Below, piece after piece: positions 1-7,124 of a DNA stretch of 32,646 nt. A program made the position numbers and the translations under genes. The notes under the pieces were generated by a model. The model did no database searches and was not told the DNA's origin. It saw only the letters and a program-made list of their open reading frames with translations. The stretch's first letter is position 1. Each line of letters begins with the position of its first letter. Source of the DNA: an uncultured Clostridia bacterium (GTDB lineage Bacteria > Bacillota > Clostridia > TANB77 > CAG-508); assembly GCA_946415375.1 (NCBI GenBank), contig CAMKSF010000018.1, positions 1 to 32,646 of the forward strand, written 5' to 3'.

Positions 1-1200
1 ATTTATTTTTATTCCTTCTTCTTCAGCTTTTTGTTCTTCAAAGAGTTTACTATTCAAATATGGTATATCTTTAAATTGGTTATAAAACTCATTATCTAAG
101 AATACTCTGTTAGAATAATTCTTACCAAGAACATTAAAAAATAGATTTCTTAAATCTTCAAAATCATGCAGTTTTTCTGTGTCAAGAAGATGATATTTTT
201 TTTCGTCTCCATTAAAATAAAATAATTGTGCTTCAAAAAGCTTTATAAATAGAATTCTATCAATCCAAATAATTAATAATTCTATAGCTTTTTCTTCTGC
301 TTTTTCTTCTTTTATAGTTTCTGTTTCTAAAAGTCTTTTTAATACTTGTTCTCCCATAGAATTATTGATTTTTTTATCTATTTTTATTATTTTCTTGTCT
401 TTTTCTTTTATTTCAGATAATCCCATAATGTATAGTATTTCTTTATAAAATTTGTCATTTAATGTATGACTGTTAAATTGAAGTTGCTGTCTTTCGTTTA
501 AGAGATAATATTTGCTTAAAATTTTATGTATGTTTTGAATTTGATTTTCAGTATTAAAAATATTAAAATGAACATATTCTAGATTATCCAGCTTATCAGG
601 ATTATCATTAAAATACTGTTTAAGATATTTATATTTCTCTTCTTTTTTTAAATCATTGTTTTCAAAGAAAAAATCTTCTATATCACCTTTTACCATATTT
701 TCTATTGATTCTTTTGAAAAAATATAGTAATCAACTAAATTTGTAATCATCAATTTTTTTATGTCATAATACTCATTCTTCTTTATTCTATTATTGGGGT
801 TAGTAGTATCTCTTGTCTCATTGATATAATATGCTATTATTTCATATAATGCTTTTTTGTTAAAGTTTTCATTATTTATCATATCATTCACATTATTAGG
901 AGTCTTGATTTCAATAATACACTGTATCTTTCCATTTTTTTCTATACAACTATCTATATATCTTTTTGAACTTATTGTATAACAATCTTCATAATAAAAA
1001 TTATTTTTCAAAAAATTTTGAAACAAATCTCTATATCTTGGTTCATGTTCTTGTTGATTACTATTTTCAGCATTTTTTATTTCTTGAATTAGTTTGTCAA
1101 TATTTGTTTTTAACTCATTAATATCTTTTTCATCTATCTGTTTATTATAAAGCCTAATATCTTGATTAATTAATGCTTTTTTTAATGTTATTTCTTTCAT
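1..1200 (-). CDS. Type IIG-like restriction-modification enzyme, N-terminal part (runs off left edge)
   Basis: An open frame of 400 codons starts at 1200 and is still open at base 1. It begins MKEITLKKALINQD, after a purine-rich ribosome site (GGGGGAT). Residues 81-100 carry a PD-(D/E)xK-like nuclease signature: D83 in YIDSC, then E97 and K99 in IIEIK. Later blocks (LMITNLVDYYIF, KFYKEILYIMGLSE, LLIIWIDRILFIKLFEAQL) resemble, from memory, the N-terminal region (DUF7149-like) of large single-chain enzymes that join nuclease, Eco57I-type N6-adenine methylase and target recognition. The methylase part would lie outside the window, so the complete enzyme is inferred. It has its own strong promoter about 110 bases upstream and sits just past the 3' end of tRNA-Gln, a typical island position. 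The alternative is a nuclease-only fragment. Confidence 0.72.
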   Translation of the reverse strand, partial: MKEITLKKALINQDIRLYNKQIDEKDINELKTNIDKLIQEIKNAENSNQQEHEPRYRDLFQNFLKNNFYYEDCYTISSKRYIDSCIEKNGKIQCIIEIKTPNNVNDMINNENFNKKALYEIIAYYINETRDTTNPNNRIKKNEYYDIKKLMITNLVDYYIFSKESIENMVKGDIEDFFFENNDLKKEEKYKYLKQYFNDNPDKLDNLEYVHFNIFNTENQIQNIHKILSKYYLLNERQQLQFNSHTLNDKFYKEILYIMGLSEIKEKDKKIIKIDKKINNSMGEQVLKRLLETETIKEEKAEEKAIELLIIWIDRILFIKLFEAQLFYFNGDEKKYHLLDTEKLHDFEDLRNLFFNVLGKNYSNRVFLDNEFYNQFKDIPYLNSKLFEEQKAEEEGIKIN

Positions 1201-1250
1201 ATATATCCCCCACTTATTATTTCTTCTTATAACTAATGTTCTTTACAAAT

Positions 1251-1286
1251 ATAAAAATGTCAAACCAATTAAAAATACATTTTTAT
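1251..1286. repeat. 10-bp inverted repeat in the leader of the restriction gene
   Basis: ATAAAAATGT (1251-1260) and ACATTTTTAT (1277-1286) are perfect complements, 16 bases apart. They lie between the promoter at 1316-1344 and the start codon at 1200. They could form an RNA hairpin in the 5' leader or be an operator. TGTCA also recurs nearby at 1258, 1286 and 1339, which is compatible with protein binding but not proof. Confidence 0.45.
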
Positions 1287-1315
1287 GTCATATTATCATT
1301 GTTAATCTTTTTCAA

Positions 1316-1344
1316 ATTATACATCTATCATAGTATAATGTCAA
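1316..1344 (-). promoter_or_regulatory. Consensus sigma-A promoter for the restriction gene
   Basis: On the minus strand TTGACA (1339-1344) is followed by a 17-base spacer and TATAAT (1316-1321), an exact match to the housekeeping consensus. Transcription should start near 1309, leaving a leader of about 110 bases before the gene that starts at 1200. Confidence 0.8.
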
Positions 1345-1350
1345 TTACAT

Positions 1351-1385
1351 ATAAAAAAGAAGTCAGACTGTTTGTGTCTGCTTCT
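1351..1385 (-). terminator. Rho-independent terminator of tRNA-Gln
   Basis: Minus-strand stem AGAAGCAGAC pairs with GTCTG-CTTCT with one bulged base (1358-1385), followed by a run of six T and TATAT. It ends the tRNA-Gln transcript just before the restriction-gene promoter. Confidence 0.75.
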
Positions 1386-1461
1386 ATTATATCATTTCAT
1401 ATTCTATTGTCATTTTTTATGCATAATTTTTACTACTGCATTGTTATTGTCCGATTATTTT

Positions 1462-1536
1462 TGGCTGGGGTACTGTGATTCGAACACAGGAATGTCGGAG
1501 TCAGAGTCCGATGCCTTACCGCTTGGCGATACCCCA
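1462..1536 (-). tRNA. tRNA-Gln (anticodon CTG)
   Basis: The reverse complement folds as a complete cloverleaf. Acceptor TGGGGTA pairs with TACCCCA and is followed by discriminator G and encoded CCA (1462-1464). The anticodon arm is TCGGA-CTCTGAC-TCCGA, giving anticodon CTG for codon CAG. The T arm is CTGTG-TTCGAAT-CACAG. The acceptor starting with U1 opposite A72 is usual for bacterial tRNA-Gln. In an AT-rich genome the CUG anticodon is probably the minor glutamine isoacceptor beside a UUG one elsewhere. It has its own promoter (1554-1582) and terminator (1351-1385). Confidence 0.95.
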
Positions 1537-1553
1537 ATATTTCTTACCTTTTT

Positions 1554-1582
1554 ATTATACAGGAAAAAAGTATTTTTTTCAA
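1554..1582 (-). promoter_or_regulatory. Sigma-A promoter of tRNA-Gln
   Basis: TTGAAA (1577-1582), 17-base spacer, TATAAT (1554-1559) on the minus strand; the start should lie a few bases before the mature tRNA 5' end at 1536. The -35 lies in the loop and 3' edge of the hairpin at 1565-1590. Confidence 0.75.
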
Positions 1583-1590
1583 TACTTTTT
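1565..1590 (-). terminator. Hairpin, possible terminator of the rhodanese gene
   Basis: AAAAAGTATT (1565-1574) and AATACTTTTT (1581-1590) form a perfect 10-bp stem with a six-base loop. It lies downstream of the rhodanese stop codon and overlaps the tRNA-Gln promoter. The T-rich 3' arm would serve as the U tract, so termination may be weak. Confidence 0.45.
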
Positions 1591-1626
1591 AGAACTTTTC
1601 CAATTAAAATAGTTTTATTTTGATAA

Positions 1627-1959
1627 TTAAGTCCAATTATCTAATCCTCCATATAAATTATATACCTTTTTATATTCTAATTTAATTAACTTTTTATATG
1701 CTTGTTTACTTCTAAAACCTGTTTGACAATATAACACAATTTCTTGATTCTTATTATTTAATTCATTATTAACATTCTTTTTTATCTCATAATACGGAAT
1801 ATTAATTGCTTTATTTATGTGTCCCTCATCATATTCTTGTGAACTTCTTACATCGACAATAACAGCACCTTTTTTTTGTTTTTCTTCTAGTTCTTGCATA
1901 CTTATTTCATAAAATTCCATATTTCTATTAAATATTTTATCTTTTATTAATTTAAACAT
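1627..1959 (-). CDS. Single-domain rhodanese-like sulfurtransferase
   Basis: A protein of 110 residues consisting of one rhodanese domain. The CH2A-like block VIVDVRSSQEYDEGHI is at about 34-48 and the active-site loop CQTGFR at 78-83. C78 is the persulfide-carrying cysteine of the CxxGxR signature. GGLDNW at the C-terminus matches the usual end of the fold. Such proteins move sulfane sulfur from donors such as thiosulfate to thiol acceptors in the cytoplasm; the physiological partner cannot be told here. No signal peptide is seen. The ribosome site AAGGAG precedes the ATG at 1959. The gene stands alone, with the DnaA-box region upstream and tRNA-Gln downstream. Confidence 0.9.
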   Translation of the reverse strand: MFKLIKDKIFNRNMEFYEISMQELEEKQKKGAVIVDVRSSQEYDEGHINKAINIPYYEIKKNVNNELNNKNQEIVLYCQTGFRSKQAYKKLIKLEYKKVYNLYGGLDNWT

Positions 1960-2016
1960 CTTTTTTTCTCCTTTTTTCTTTCTATTTATATATTTTATTA
2001 CAGATTATTTGTATAG

Positions 2017-2111
2017 GTTACATTTTTATATTATATTGTTTTTTACAAATTCGTTACAAAGTTGTTACGTACGTATTTCAATTATCATATAATTGTTACA
2101 GTTTTGTTACA
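2017..2111. repeat. Phased GTTAC(A) repeats
   Basis: GTTACA or GTTACG occurs at 2017, 2053, 2064, 2095 and 2106. The last four form two pairs, each spaced 11 bases, with the pairs 42 bases apart, so they face the same side of the helix. The array lies directly beside the DnaA-box cluster at 2160-2240. The arrangement resembles protein-binding iterons, but the binding factor is unknown. Confidence 0.5.
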
Positions 2112-2159
2112 ATTATGTCAATTTTATAACATTATGTATATCTCTTTAAGTGCAAAAAT

Positions 2160-2240
2160 TTATCCACACAAATTGTGGACAATGTGGATAACTCTGTGAA
2201 TAACTTTTATCAGTCATCTTATGAGCACAGATTATTCACA
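2160..2240. promoter_or_regulatory. Cluster of DnaA-box-like sites in a 415-base gene-free stretch
   Basis: The gap 1960-2374 has no protein gene. It holds two exact TTATCCACA boxes, at 2160-2168 (plus) and 2183-2191 (minus), and three with one mismatch: TTGTCCACA at 2174-2182 (minus), TTATTCACA at 2195-2203 (minus) and TTATTCACA at 2232-2240 (plus). A very AT-rich stretch follows to about 2320. Bacterial replication initiator DnaA binds this nonamer, so the site could be an origin, a DnaA-titration or reactivation site, or a DnaA-controlled promoter. Against an origin: genes on both sides are read leftward and there is no dnaA, dnaN or rpmH in the window. Confidence 0.6.
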
Positions 2241-2313
2241 ATTAATTTTTCAAACAATTATTATTTTTAACTAATTATTGTACTACTTTTTATGTATATC
2301 TTTTATTCTTTTA

Positions 2314-2356
2314 AACTAAAAAAAAGAGGCTAAACTGTATAGTTTAGTTCCTCTTC
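2314..2356 (-). terminator. Terminator of the long operon ending in the DUF1294 gene
   Basis: A 13-bp stem with a two-base bulge: AAGAGG and CTAAACT (2324-2336) pair with AGTTTAG and CCTCTT (2341-2355). On the minus strand it is followed by a run of eight or more T. It lies 19 bases after the DUF1294 stop codon. Confidence 0.85.
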
Positions 2357-2374
2357 TTTTCTTAGTAATTGTCT

Positions 2375-2668
2375 CTATTTAATTATTAATACATATACTA
2401 ATAGGATTATCTCTAATATTAAAATTGCAGGTAATCCTATTGTAAATTTTGCTTTTTTAGTTTTATGTCTAAATGTATACATTCCAGCAATAGTTCCTAT
2501 TCCCCCTCCTAATGCAGTTATTGCAAAAAGAGTATCTTCAGGAATTCTCCATGCATTGTGTTTAGCTTTCCATTTATCTATTCCCATATATGCAAAACCT
2601 ACAATGTTAATAACTAATATATATATTAAAAAATTTGAAATTCCAATTGCTTCTATTATTTGTTTCAT
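2375..2668 (-). CDS. DUF1294 family small membrane protein
   Basis: A protein of 97 residues with the DUF1294 pattern: an N-terminal membrane segment (about 12-29), then GIDKWKAKHNAWRIPEDTL, a glycine-rich second segment (LGGGIGTIAGMYTF), FRHKTKKAKFTIGLP, and a C-terminal membrane segment (about 78-95). The function of the family is unknown. The start codon overlaps the stop of the HIT gene as ATGA, so translation of the two is probably coupled. It is the last gene before the operon terminator. Confidence 0.85.
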   Translation of the reverse strand: MKQIIEAIGISNFLIYILVINIVGFAYMGIDKWKAKHNAWRIPEDTLFAITALGGGIGTIAGMYTFRHKTKKAKFTIGLPAILILEIILLVYVLIIK

Positions 2669-3012
2669 ATTATTTTATCTCCCATTTTTTGTCCTGCAAG
2701 AAGATGATAATGTAAATGCATTACCTCTTGTCCTGCATCTTTTCCACAATTAACTACAATTCTATATCCACTGTCTACAATATTTTCTTGCTCAGCTATT
2801 TTATTCATTGCTTCATGAATCTTCCACACATATTCTTTATCCTCTTTTTCTAAAAATGAAAGTGAATCTATATGCTTTTTTGGAATGATTAAAATATGTA
2901 TTGGGGCAGCAGGATTAATATCTCTAAATGCTAATACATATTCATCTTCATATACCTTTTCTGATGGAATTTCGCCTTTTATTATTTTACAAAATATACA
3001 ATCATCTTTCAT
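2665..3012 (-). CDS. HIT family (HinT-like) nucleotide-binding hydrolase
   Basis: A protein of 115 residues, full length for a bacterial HinT. The N-terminal CIFC (C5, C8) is the usual zinc-binding pair, and DINPAAPIHILIIPKKH holds the next conserved histidines. The histidine triad is H99-x-H101-x-H103 in MHLHYHLL, where the middle and last histidines act in nucleotidyl transfer. HinT proteins hydrolyse AMP-linked amines such as aminoacyl-adenylates and AMP-lysine in the cytoplasm. The gene starts 11 bases after alaS ends, and hydrolysis of stray aminoacyl-AMP beside an aminoacyl-tRNA synthetase is a plausible functional link (inference). It overlaps the next gene by four bases. Confidence 0.93.
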   Translation of the reverse strand: MKDDCIFCKIIKGEIPSEKVYEDEYVLAFRDINPAAPIHILIIPKKHIDSLSFLEKEDKEYVWKIHEAMNKIAEQENIVDSGYRIVVNCGKDAGQEVMHLHYHLLAGQKMGDKII

Positions 3013-3023
3013 ATTATCCCTCC

Positions 3024-4772
3024 TTATTCAAGTATAGCTTTTATTCTTCTTACGCCTGATGAACTTGATTCTTCTTTTTTTATTTTGAAATGTCCAAGCT
3101 CTGAAGTATTTTTTACATGCGGACCTCCGCATAGCTCAAGTGAAACATCTCCTATTTTATATACAGAAACTATATCTCCATATTTTTCTATAAACATGGC
3201 TTCTGCACCTTGTGCTATTGCTTCTTCTTTTTTCATTTCAAAATTTTCTACAGGAATCGCTTCTTCAATCCATTTATTTATTAAGTCTTCTGTAGCTTTC
3301 TTTTCTTCCTCTGTCATTTTTGCATCATGAGAAAAGTCAAATCTTAATCTATCAGCAGTAATGTTACTTCCTCTTTGATGTACATGGTTTCCAAGTATTT
3401 GTTTTAATGCTGCATTTAAAAGGTGTGTTGCTGTATGATATTTTGTTTCCATTTCTCCAGTACTTGCTAAGCCACCTTTAAACTTTTGCTCTGATCCAGC
3501 TCTTGATTTTTCTTGATGTAATTTAAACAATTCTTTAAATCCATCCATATCTATTGTCATATTATTTTCTTTTGCTAAATCTGCAGTTACTTCTGGTGGA
3601 AATCCATAAGTATCATATAGTCTAAATACTATTTTTCCTTCTATTTTGTCTTTTCCTTGTGTTTTTAATCTACTTACTTCTTTTTCAAATTCTTTTTCTC
3701 CATGAGTTAAAGTTTTAACAAATTTATCTTTTTCTTCTATTAATACTTGCTTTATTGTTTCTCTATTTTTTTCTAAATCTGGGTACATTTCTTTTAATGC
3801 ATCTATATCTAAATCAATTAATCCCGAAAGCTCATTTAAGTCTATTTGTAATTTGTTCATATGTCTTATCATTCTTCTAATTAATCTTCTTAAAATATAT
3901 CCTCTATCTAGATTACTTGGTCTACCTCCATCACAAATTATCATCATTGAAGAACGTAAATGCTCTGCAACAACTCTTCTACTAAATATATCATCTGTTT
4001 TTTGTAGTTCTTTTAGTTTTTTCATTATATCTATGAATAATTCAGTATCATAGGGAGTTTCTTTTCCTTGTAATAGCATATTTACTCTTTCAAGTCCAAG
4101 TCCTGTATCAACATTTTTTTGACTTAATGGAGTTACACTTCCATCTTCATGCTTAAAGAACTCCATAAACACATTGTTCCAAATTTCAACATATTTTCCA
4201 CAATCACAATCAGGATTACATTCTGGTGAACATTTTGGCTTCCCTGTATCATAAAATATTTCTGTATCACTTCCACATGGTCCTGTTTCACCTGCTATCC
4301 ACCAATTGTCTTTTAAGAAATATATTCTGTCTTTTGGTATTCCTGCCTTTTCCCAATATGAAGCAGATTCTTCATCTTTTCCAATTAATTCATTTCCACC
4401 AAAACATGTTACAGAAAGCTTTTCTACTGGAATTTCTAAATCTTTTGTTAGAAATTCAAAACTCATTGCAATTGATTCTTCTTTAAAATAGTCTCCAAGT
4501 GACCAGTTTCCAAGCATTTCAAAATATGTTAGGTGACGATTGTCTCCTACTTCTTCTATGTCATTCGTTCTAATACATTTTTGAAAATCTACAAGTCTTG
4601 TTCCTTCTGGGTGTTTTTGTCCTAAAAGATATGGTACTAATGGTTGCATACCAGCAGTATTAAATAATACAGATGGATCATTTTCTGGTATTAATGGTGC
4701 TGATGGTATTACCTTATGTCCATGTCTCTTAAAAAAATCTAAATACTTATTTCTTAATTCTATTGCTTTCAT
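3024..4772 (-). CDS. alaS: Alanyl-tRNA synthetase, compact form
   Basis: This 582-residue protein charges tRNA-Ala with alanine. Class II motif 2 is in CIRTNDIEEVGDNRHLTYFE (66-85) and motif 3 in GLGLERV (224-230); the tRNA-binding helical region includes RPSNLDRGYILRRLIRR (284-300). The editing domain keeps its zinc ligands: HTATH (H446, H450) and CGGPH (C548, H552), with RFDFSH at 477-482. Two parts of the usual form of about 870 residues are missing. The beta-barrel of roughly 100 residues before the editing domain is cut to a linker of about 15, and the protein ends at GVRRIKAILE, so the DHHA1/C-Ala domain is absent. Similar compact enzymes are known, from memory, in spirochaetes and candidate phyla. 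Whether a full-length alaS also exists cannot be told. Confidence 0.93.
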   Translation of the reverse strand: MKAIELRNKYLDFFKRHGHKVIPSAPLIPENDPSVLFNTAGMQPLVPYLLGQKHPEGTRLVDFQKCIRTNDIEEVGDNRHLTYFEMLGNWSLGDYFKEESIAMSFEFLTKDLEIPVEKLSVTCFGGNELIGKDEESASYWEKAGIPKDRIYFLKDNWWIAGETGPCGSDTEIFYDTGKPKCSPECNPDCDCGKYVEIWNNVFMEFFKHEDGSVTPLSQKNVDTGLGLERVNMLLQGKETPYDTELFIDIMKKLKELQKTDDIFSRRVVAEHLRSSMMIICDGGRPSNLDRGYILRRLIRRMIRHMNKLQIDLNELSGLIDLDIDALKEMYPDLEKNRETIKQVLIEEKDKFVKTLTHGEKEFEKEVSRLKTQGKDKIEGKIVFRLYDTYGFPPEVTADLAKENNMTIDMDGFKELFKLHQEKSRAGSEQKFKGGLASTGEMETKYHTATHLLNAALKQILGNHVHQRGSNITADRLRFDFSHDAKMTEEEKKATEDLINKWIEEAIPVENFEMKKEEAIAQGAEAMFIEKYGDIVSVYKIGDVSLELCGGPHVKNTSELGHFKIKKEESSSSGVRRIKAILE

Positions 4773-4801
4773 TGTTAATTAACAATCCTTTCATTATATA
4801 A

Positions 4802-6154
4802 TTATTGTCCTCTTTTATCCATGTCTCTATTATATTGGCTTTCAATTTCACTAATAGCTTTTTCTTTCGCATATTCTATTCTTTCTTGTCCTTCTTTTTG
4901 GTTACTATCTTCTAAATTTGTTGCAAAAAGTCTTGTTGCTTCTTCTTTTGATACTTTACCTTTCTCCATTATATCTTCAATTGCTTTTTGTTGTTCAAAA
5001 GATTGAGGATCAAAATGAACATGTCCTGTGTCTTCTCTTCCATCAGCTTCATCTATATCTATCTCTTCACATCCCGCTTTTTGATGGTCTCTTACTTCTT
5101 CTACACTATCTTTTGTTTGATTTATGCCTTTAAAGTTGTTAAATAAATTAAGTACTTCAACATCTTTTCTATCTGTTCCATCATATTTGTCTTGTATTTT
5201 TTGAGCAAATTGTCCATCATTATCTCTAGTATTCTGAGATAAATATACATTTGTTATTCCATAAGGACCGTCTTGATTAATGATTAAACTCTTATTAGTT
5301 CCTGGAACTCTATATCTACAATCCTCTTTTTTTACTTCAACATTATCTTTGTTATTTGCCTCTGTTATTTCACTATTTGTTCCTATATCTGGTTCAAGTT
5401 TATCTTTAGGTATGGTTTCAAAAGTCCCATCTGCTTTTTGAGCAATAAGACTAAACTTATTTATAGAATTTTTTCCTTTTTTCCCATTAGCATCAGTAAT
5501 CTCTGTTAGTTTATATGAATGAACTACTAATAATTTTGTATATCCATCTAATTTTAATACTTCTCCTAATTCTGTCCCTTTATCATCAATTTTTGAATTA
5601 AGATTAATCTCATTCATTCCTGTCATTCCAACTTTTTTCACTTCTTCTTCTGATATTTGTTTTGGTTCATTTTCATCTTGTTCTTTTTCTTCTTGTTTTT
5701 CTAATTCTTTATCTTCAATTTTTTGTTCCAAATCAATTTCAGAAATACTATTAATATCTTTTTCATCAATTCCAAGTTGTTTGGCAATTGCTTTCATTTC
5801 TATATATCTATCTTCAATGCATCTTTCAATATCTTGTATTGCATCTTCTATTTCTTTTGTTTCTTCTGGAGTTTCTTGCATATTGTTTGATCTTATTACC
5901 CTACCATCTGTTAATTCATTCCTAATCAATGGTAATTCTTTTAGTTCATCTAGATATTCATAGAAAAATTCATTATTCATTCCTGAATAATTATCTGCTA
6001 TAGAGAAAAAGTCTTTTCCTGTGTCCTTTCCTCTTCCAAGATATTTTATCAATATACTAACTTCTCCTGTATGACCTTCATCTCTAATTTTATTAAGCCT
6101 ATCTTCAATTATTTCACGTTTTTTTTGTTCTATAGATAACTCAAAATCCTTCAT
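4802..6154 (-). CDS. Unknown 450-residue acidic protein
   Basis: I do not recognise a family. The protein has no signal peptide or membrane segment. It reads as an N-terminal helical part (1-150, with MNNEFFYEYLDELKELPLIR near 59-78), a charged, probably disordered linker rich in E, K and Q (about 145-170), and a middle part likely to be beta-rich (LGEVLKLDGYTKLLVVHSYK near 197-216; RVPGTNKSLIINQDGPYGI near 282-300). The C-terminus is helical, with a GHVHFD motif near 375-380 that could bind metal but is unproven. A GGGGGAT ribosome site precedes the ATG, 18 bases after the 48-residue gene. Both lie between tatD and alaS in the operon. Function unknown. Confidence 0.8.
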   Translation of the reverse strand: MKDFELSIEQKKREIIEDRLNKIRDEGHTGEVSILIKYLGRGKDTGKDFFSIADNYSGMNNEFFYEYLDELKELPLIRNELTDGRVIRSNNMQETPEETKEIEDAIQDIERCIEDRYIEMKAIAKQLGIDEKDINSISEIDLEQKIEDKELEKQEEKEQDENEPKQISEEEVKKVGMTGMNEINLNSKIDDKGTELGEVLKLDGYTKLLVVHSYKLTEITDANGKKGKNSINKFSLIAQKADGTFETIPKDKLEPDIGTNSEITEANNKDNVEVKKEDCRYRVPGTNKSLIINQDGPYGITNVYLSQNTRDNDGQFAQKIQDKYDGTDRKDVEVLNLFNNFKGINQTKDSVEEVRDHQKAGCEEIDIDEADGREDTGHVHFDPQSFEQQKAIEDIMEKGKVSKEEATRLFATNLEDSNQKEGQERIEYAKEKAISEIESQYNRDMDKRGQ

Positions 6155-6172
6155 ATCTTATCCCCCTATACA

Positions 6173-6319
6173 TTAATTATTATTATTATTTTCATTTTTA
6201 TTTTCTTTGCTATCTTCTTTTGTTTCATAACCTTTTCCAGTTTTATTTAGAATTTCATTAACTGATTGCATGATATCTTCTAGTGACTCATCAAAGTCAT
6301 CTTTACTATATGTAAGCAT
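6173..6319 (-). CDS. Small acidic protein of 48 residues
   Basis: A short gene between tatD and the 450-residue unknown. It starts MLTYSKDDFDESLEDIM and ends in a polar tail with five asparagines before TAA. A textbook AGGAGG lies seven bases before the ATG and just after the tatD stop, and the stop is 18 bases before the next start. This spacing is the main evidence that it is real. The first 27 residues could form an amphipathic helix (ESLEDIMQSVNEILNK); the rest looks disordered. No membrane segment. It may act with the 450-residue protein downstream, which is inference from position. Confidence 0.7.
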   Translation of the reverse strand: MLTYSKDDFDESLEDIMQSVNEILNKTGKGYETKEDSKENKNENNNNN

Positions 6320-6330
6320 ATTTATTCCTC

Positions 6331-7107
6331 CTAAATCTTAAATAATTTCTTTGCATTTTCATATGTTAGTTTTGCCATTCTTTCTGGCTCCATGTTTTTA
6401 TATTCGGCTAACTTTTCTACTATATATTGTAGATTGCTTGAATCATTTCTTGTTCCCCTTTTTGGTTCTGGTGATAAATATGGTGAATCTGTTTCAATCA
6501 AAATTCTATCATCTGGTACCATATTTACTATTTCTTTAGCATTTTTTGAATTCTTAAATGTTGATGTTCCACCAAATCCAATGTATAGTCCATTATCGAC
6601 TCCATGTTTTACAAGTTCTCTATTAAACGGGCAACAATGTAAAACTCCACCATTTTCTATTTTGTAATTTCTAATTATTGAAATCATATCATCAATTGCA
6701 TCTCTTGTATGAATTGAAACAGGAAGTTTTAGTTCATTTGCAAGTTCTATTTGCCTAATAAAAGCTTGCTTTTGAAGTTCTTTGTTTTCTTTATTCCAAT
6801 AATAGTCAAGTCCTATCTCTCCAATTGCTACAACTTTTTTATTTTGAACTGCTAAATCTTTAATTTGTAAAATAGTTTTCCACATTTCTTCTTCTGATTG
6901 TGGAATTTCTTCTGGATGAAGTCCAACTGCCGCATATATAAAATCATGATTATTTGCAATTTCAATAGCTTTTTGAGATGATTCTATGTCACATCCCATA
7001 TTTATGCATCTAGTTACCCCTGCTTTAAAAATCCTTTCTAAAACTTCTTCTCTATCTTCAATATATTTATTATCATCATAATGTGCATGTGTATCGAAAT
7101 ATTCCAT
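6331..7107 (-). CDS. tatD: TatD family metal-dependent hydrolase (DNase)
   Basis: A protein of 258 residues, the normal TatD length, with the full set of TIM-barrel metal ligands: H7 and H9 in DTHAHYD, E97 in GEIGLDYY, H133 in IHTRDA, H157 in LHCC and D207 in ETDSPYL. The C-terminal PEPKRGTRNDSSNLQYI is the family signature. TatD enzymes are cytoplasmic nucleases acting on DNA ends, linked to DNA repair and fragmentation; some members hydrolyse other substrates. The gene starts 17 bases after acpS, and the ribosome site of the small gene lies immediately beyond its stop. It is part of the operon read from 10285. Confidence 0.94.
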   Translation of the reverse strand: MEYFDTHAHYDDNKYIEDREEVLERIFKAGVTRCINMGCDIESSQKAIEIANNHDFIYAAVGLHPEEIPQSEEEMWKTILQIKDLAVQNKKVVAIGEIGLDYYWNKENKELQKQAFIRQIELANELKLPVSIHTRDAIDDMISIIRNYKIENGGVLHCCPFNRELVKHGVDNGLYIGFGGTSTFKNSKNAKEIVNMVPDDRILIETDSPYLSPEPKRGTRNDSSNLQYIVEKLAEYKNMEPERMAKLTYENAKKLFKI

Positions 7108-7124
7108 TATCTGCCTCTTTCATT

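Noticed and set aside
1236..1623. Plus-strand hydrophobic frames over the tRNA region
   Set aside because: They overlap a complete tRNA-Gln gene, its promoter and terminator, have no ribosome site, and are the T-rich reading expected of AT-rich sequence.
2160..2240. Calling the DnaA-box cluster the chromosomal origin
   Set aside because: Genes on both sides are read leftward, no dnaA/dnaN/rpmH is present, and GC skew could not be computed; kept as an open finding only.
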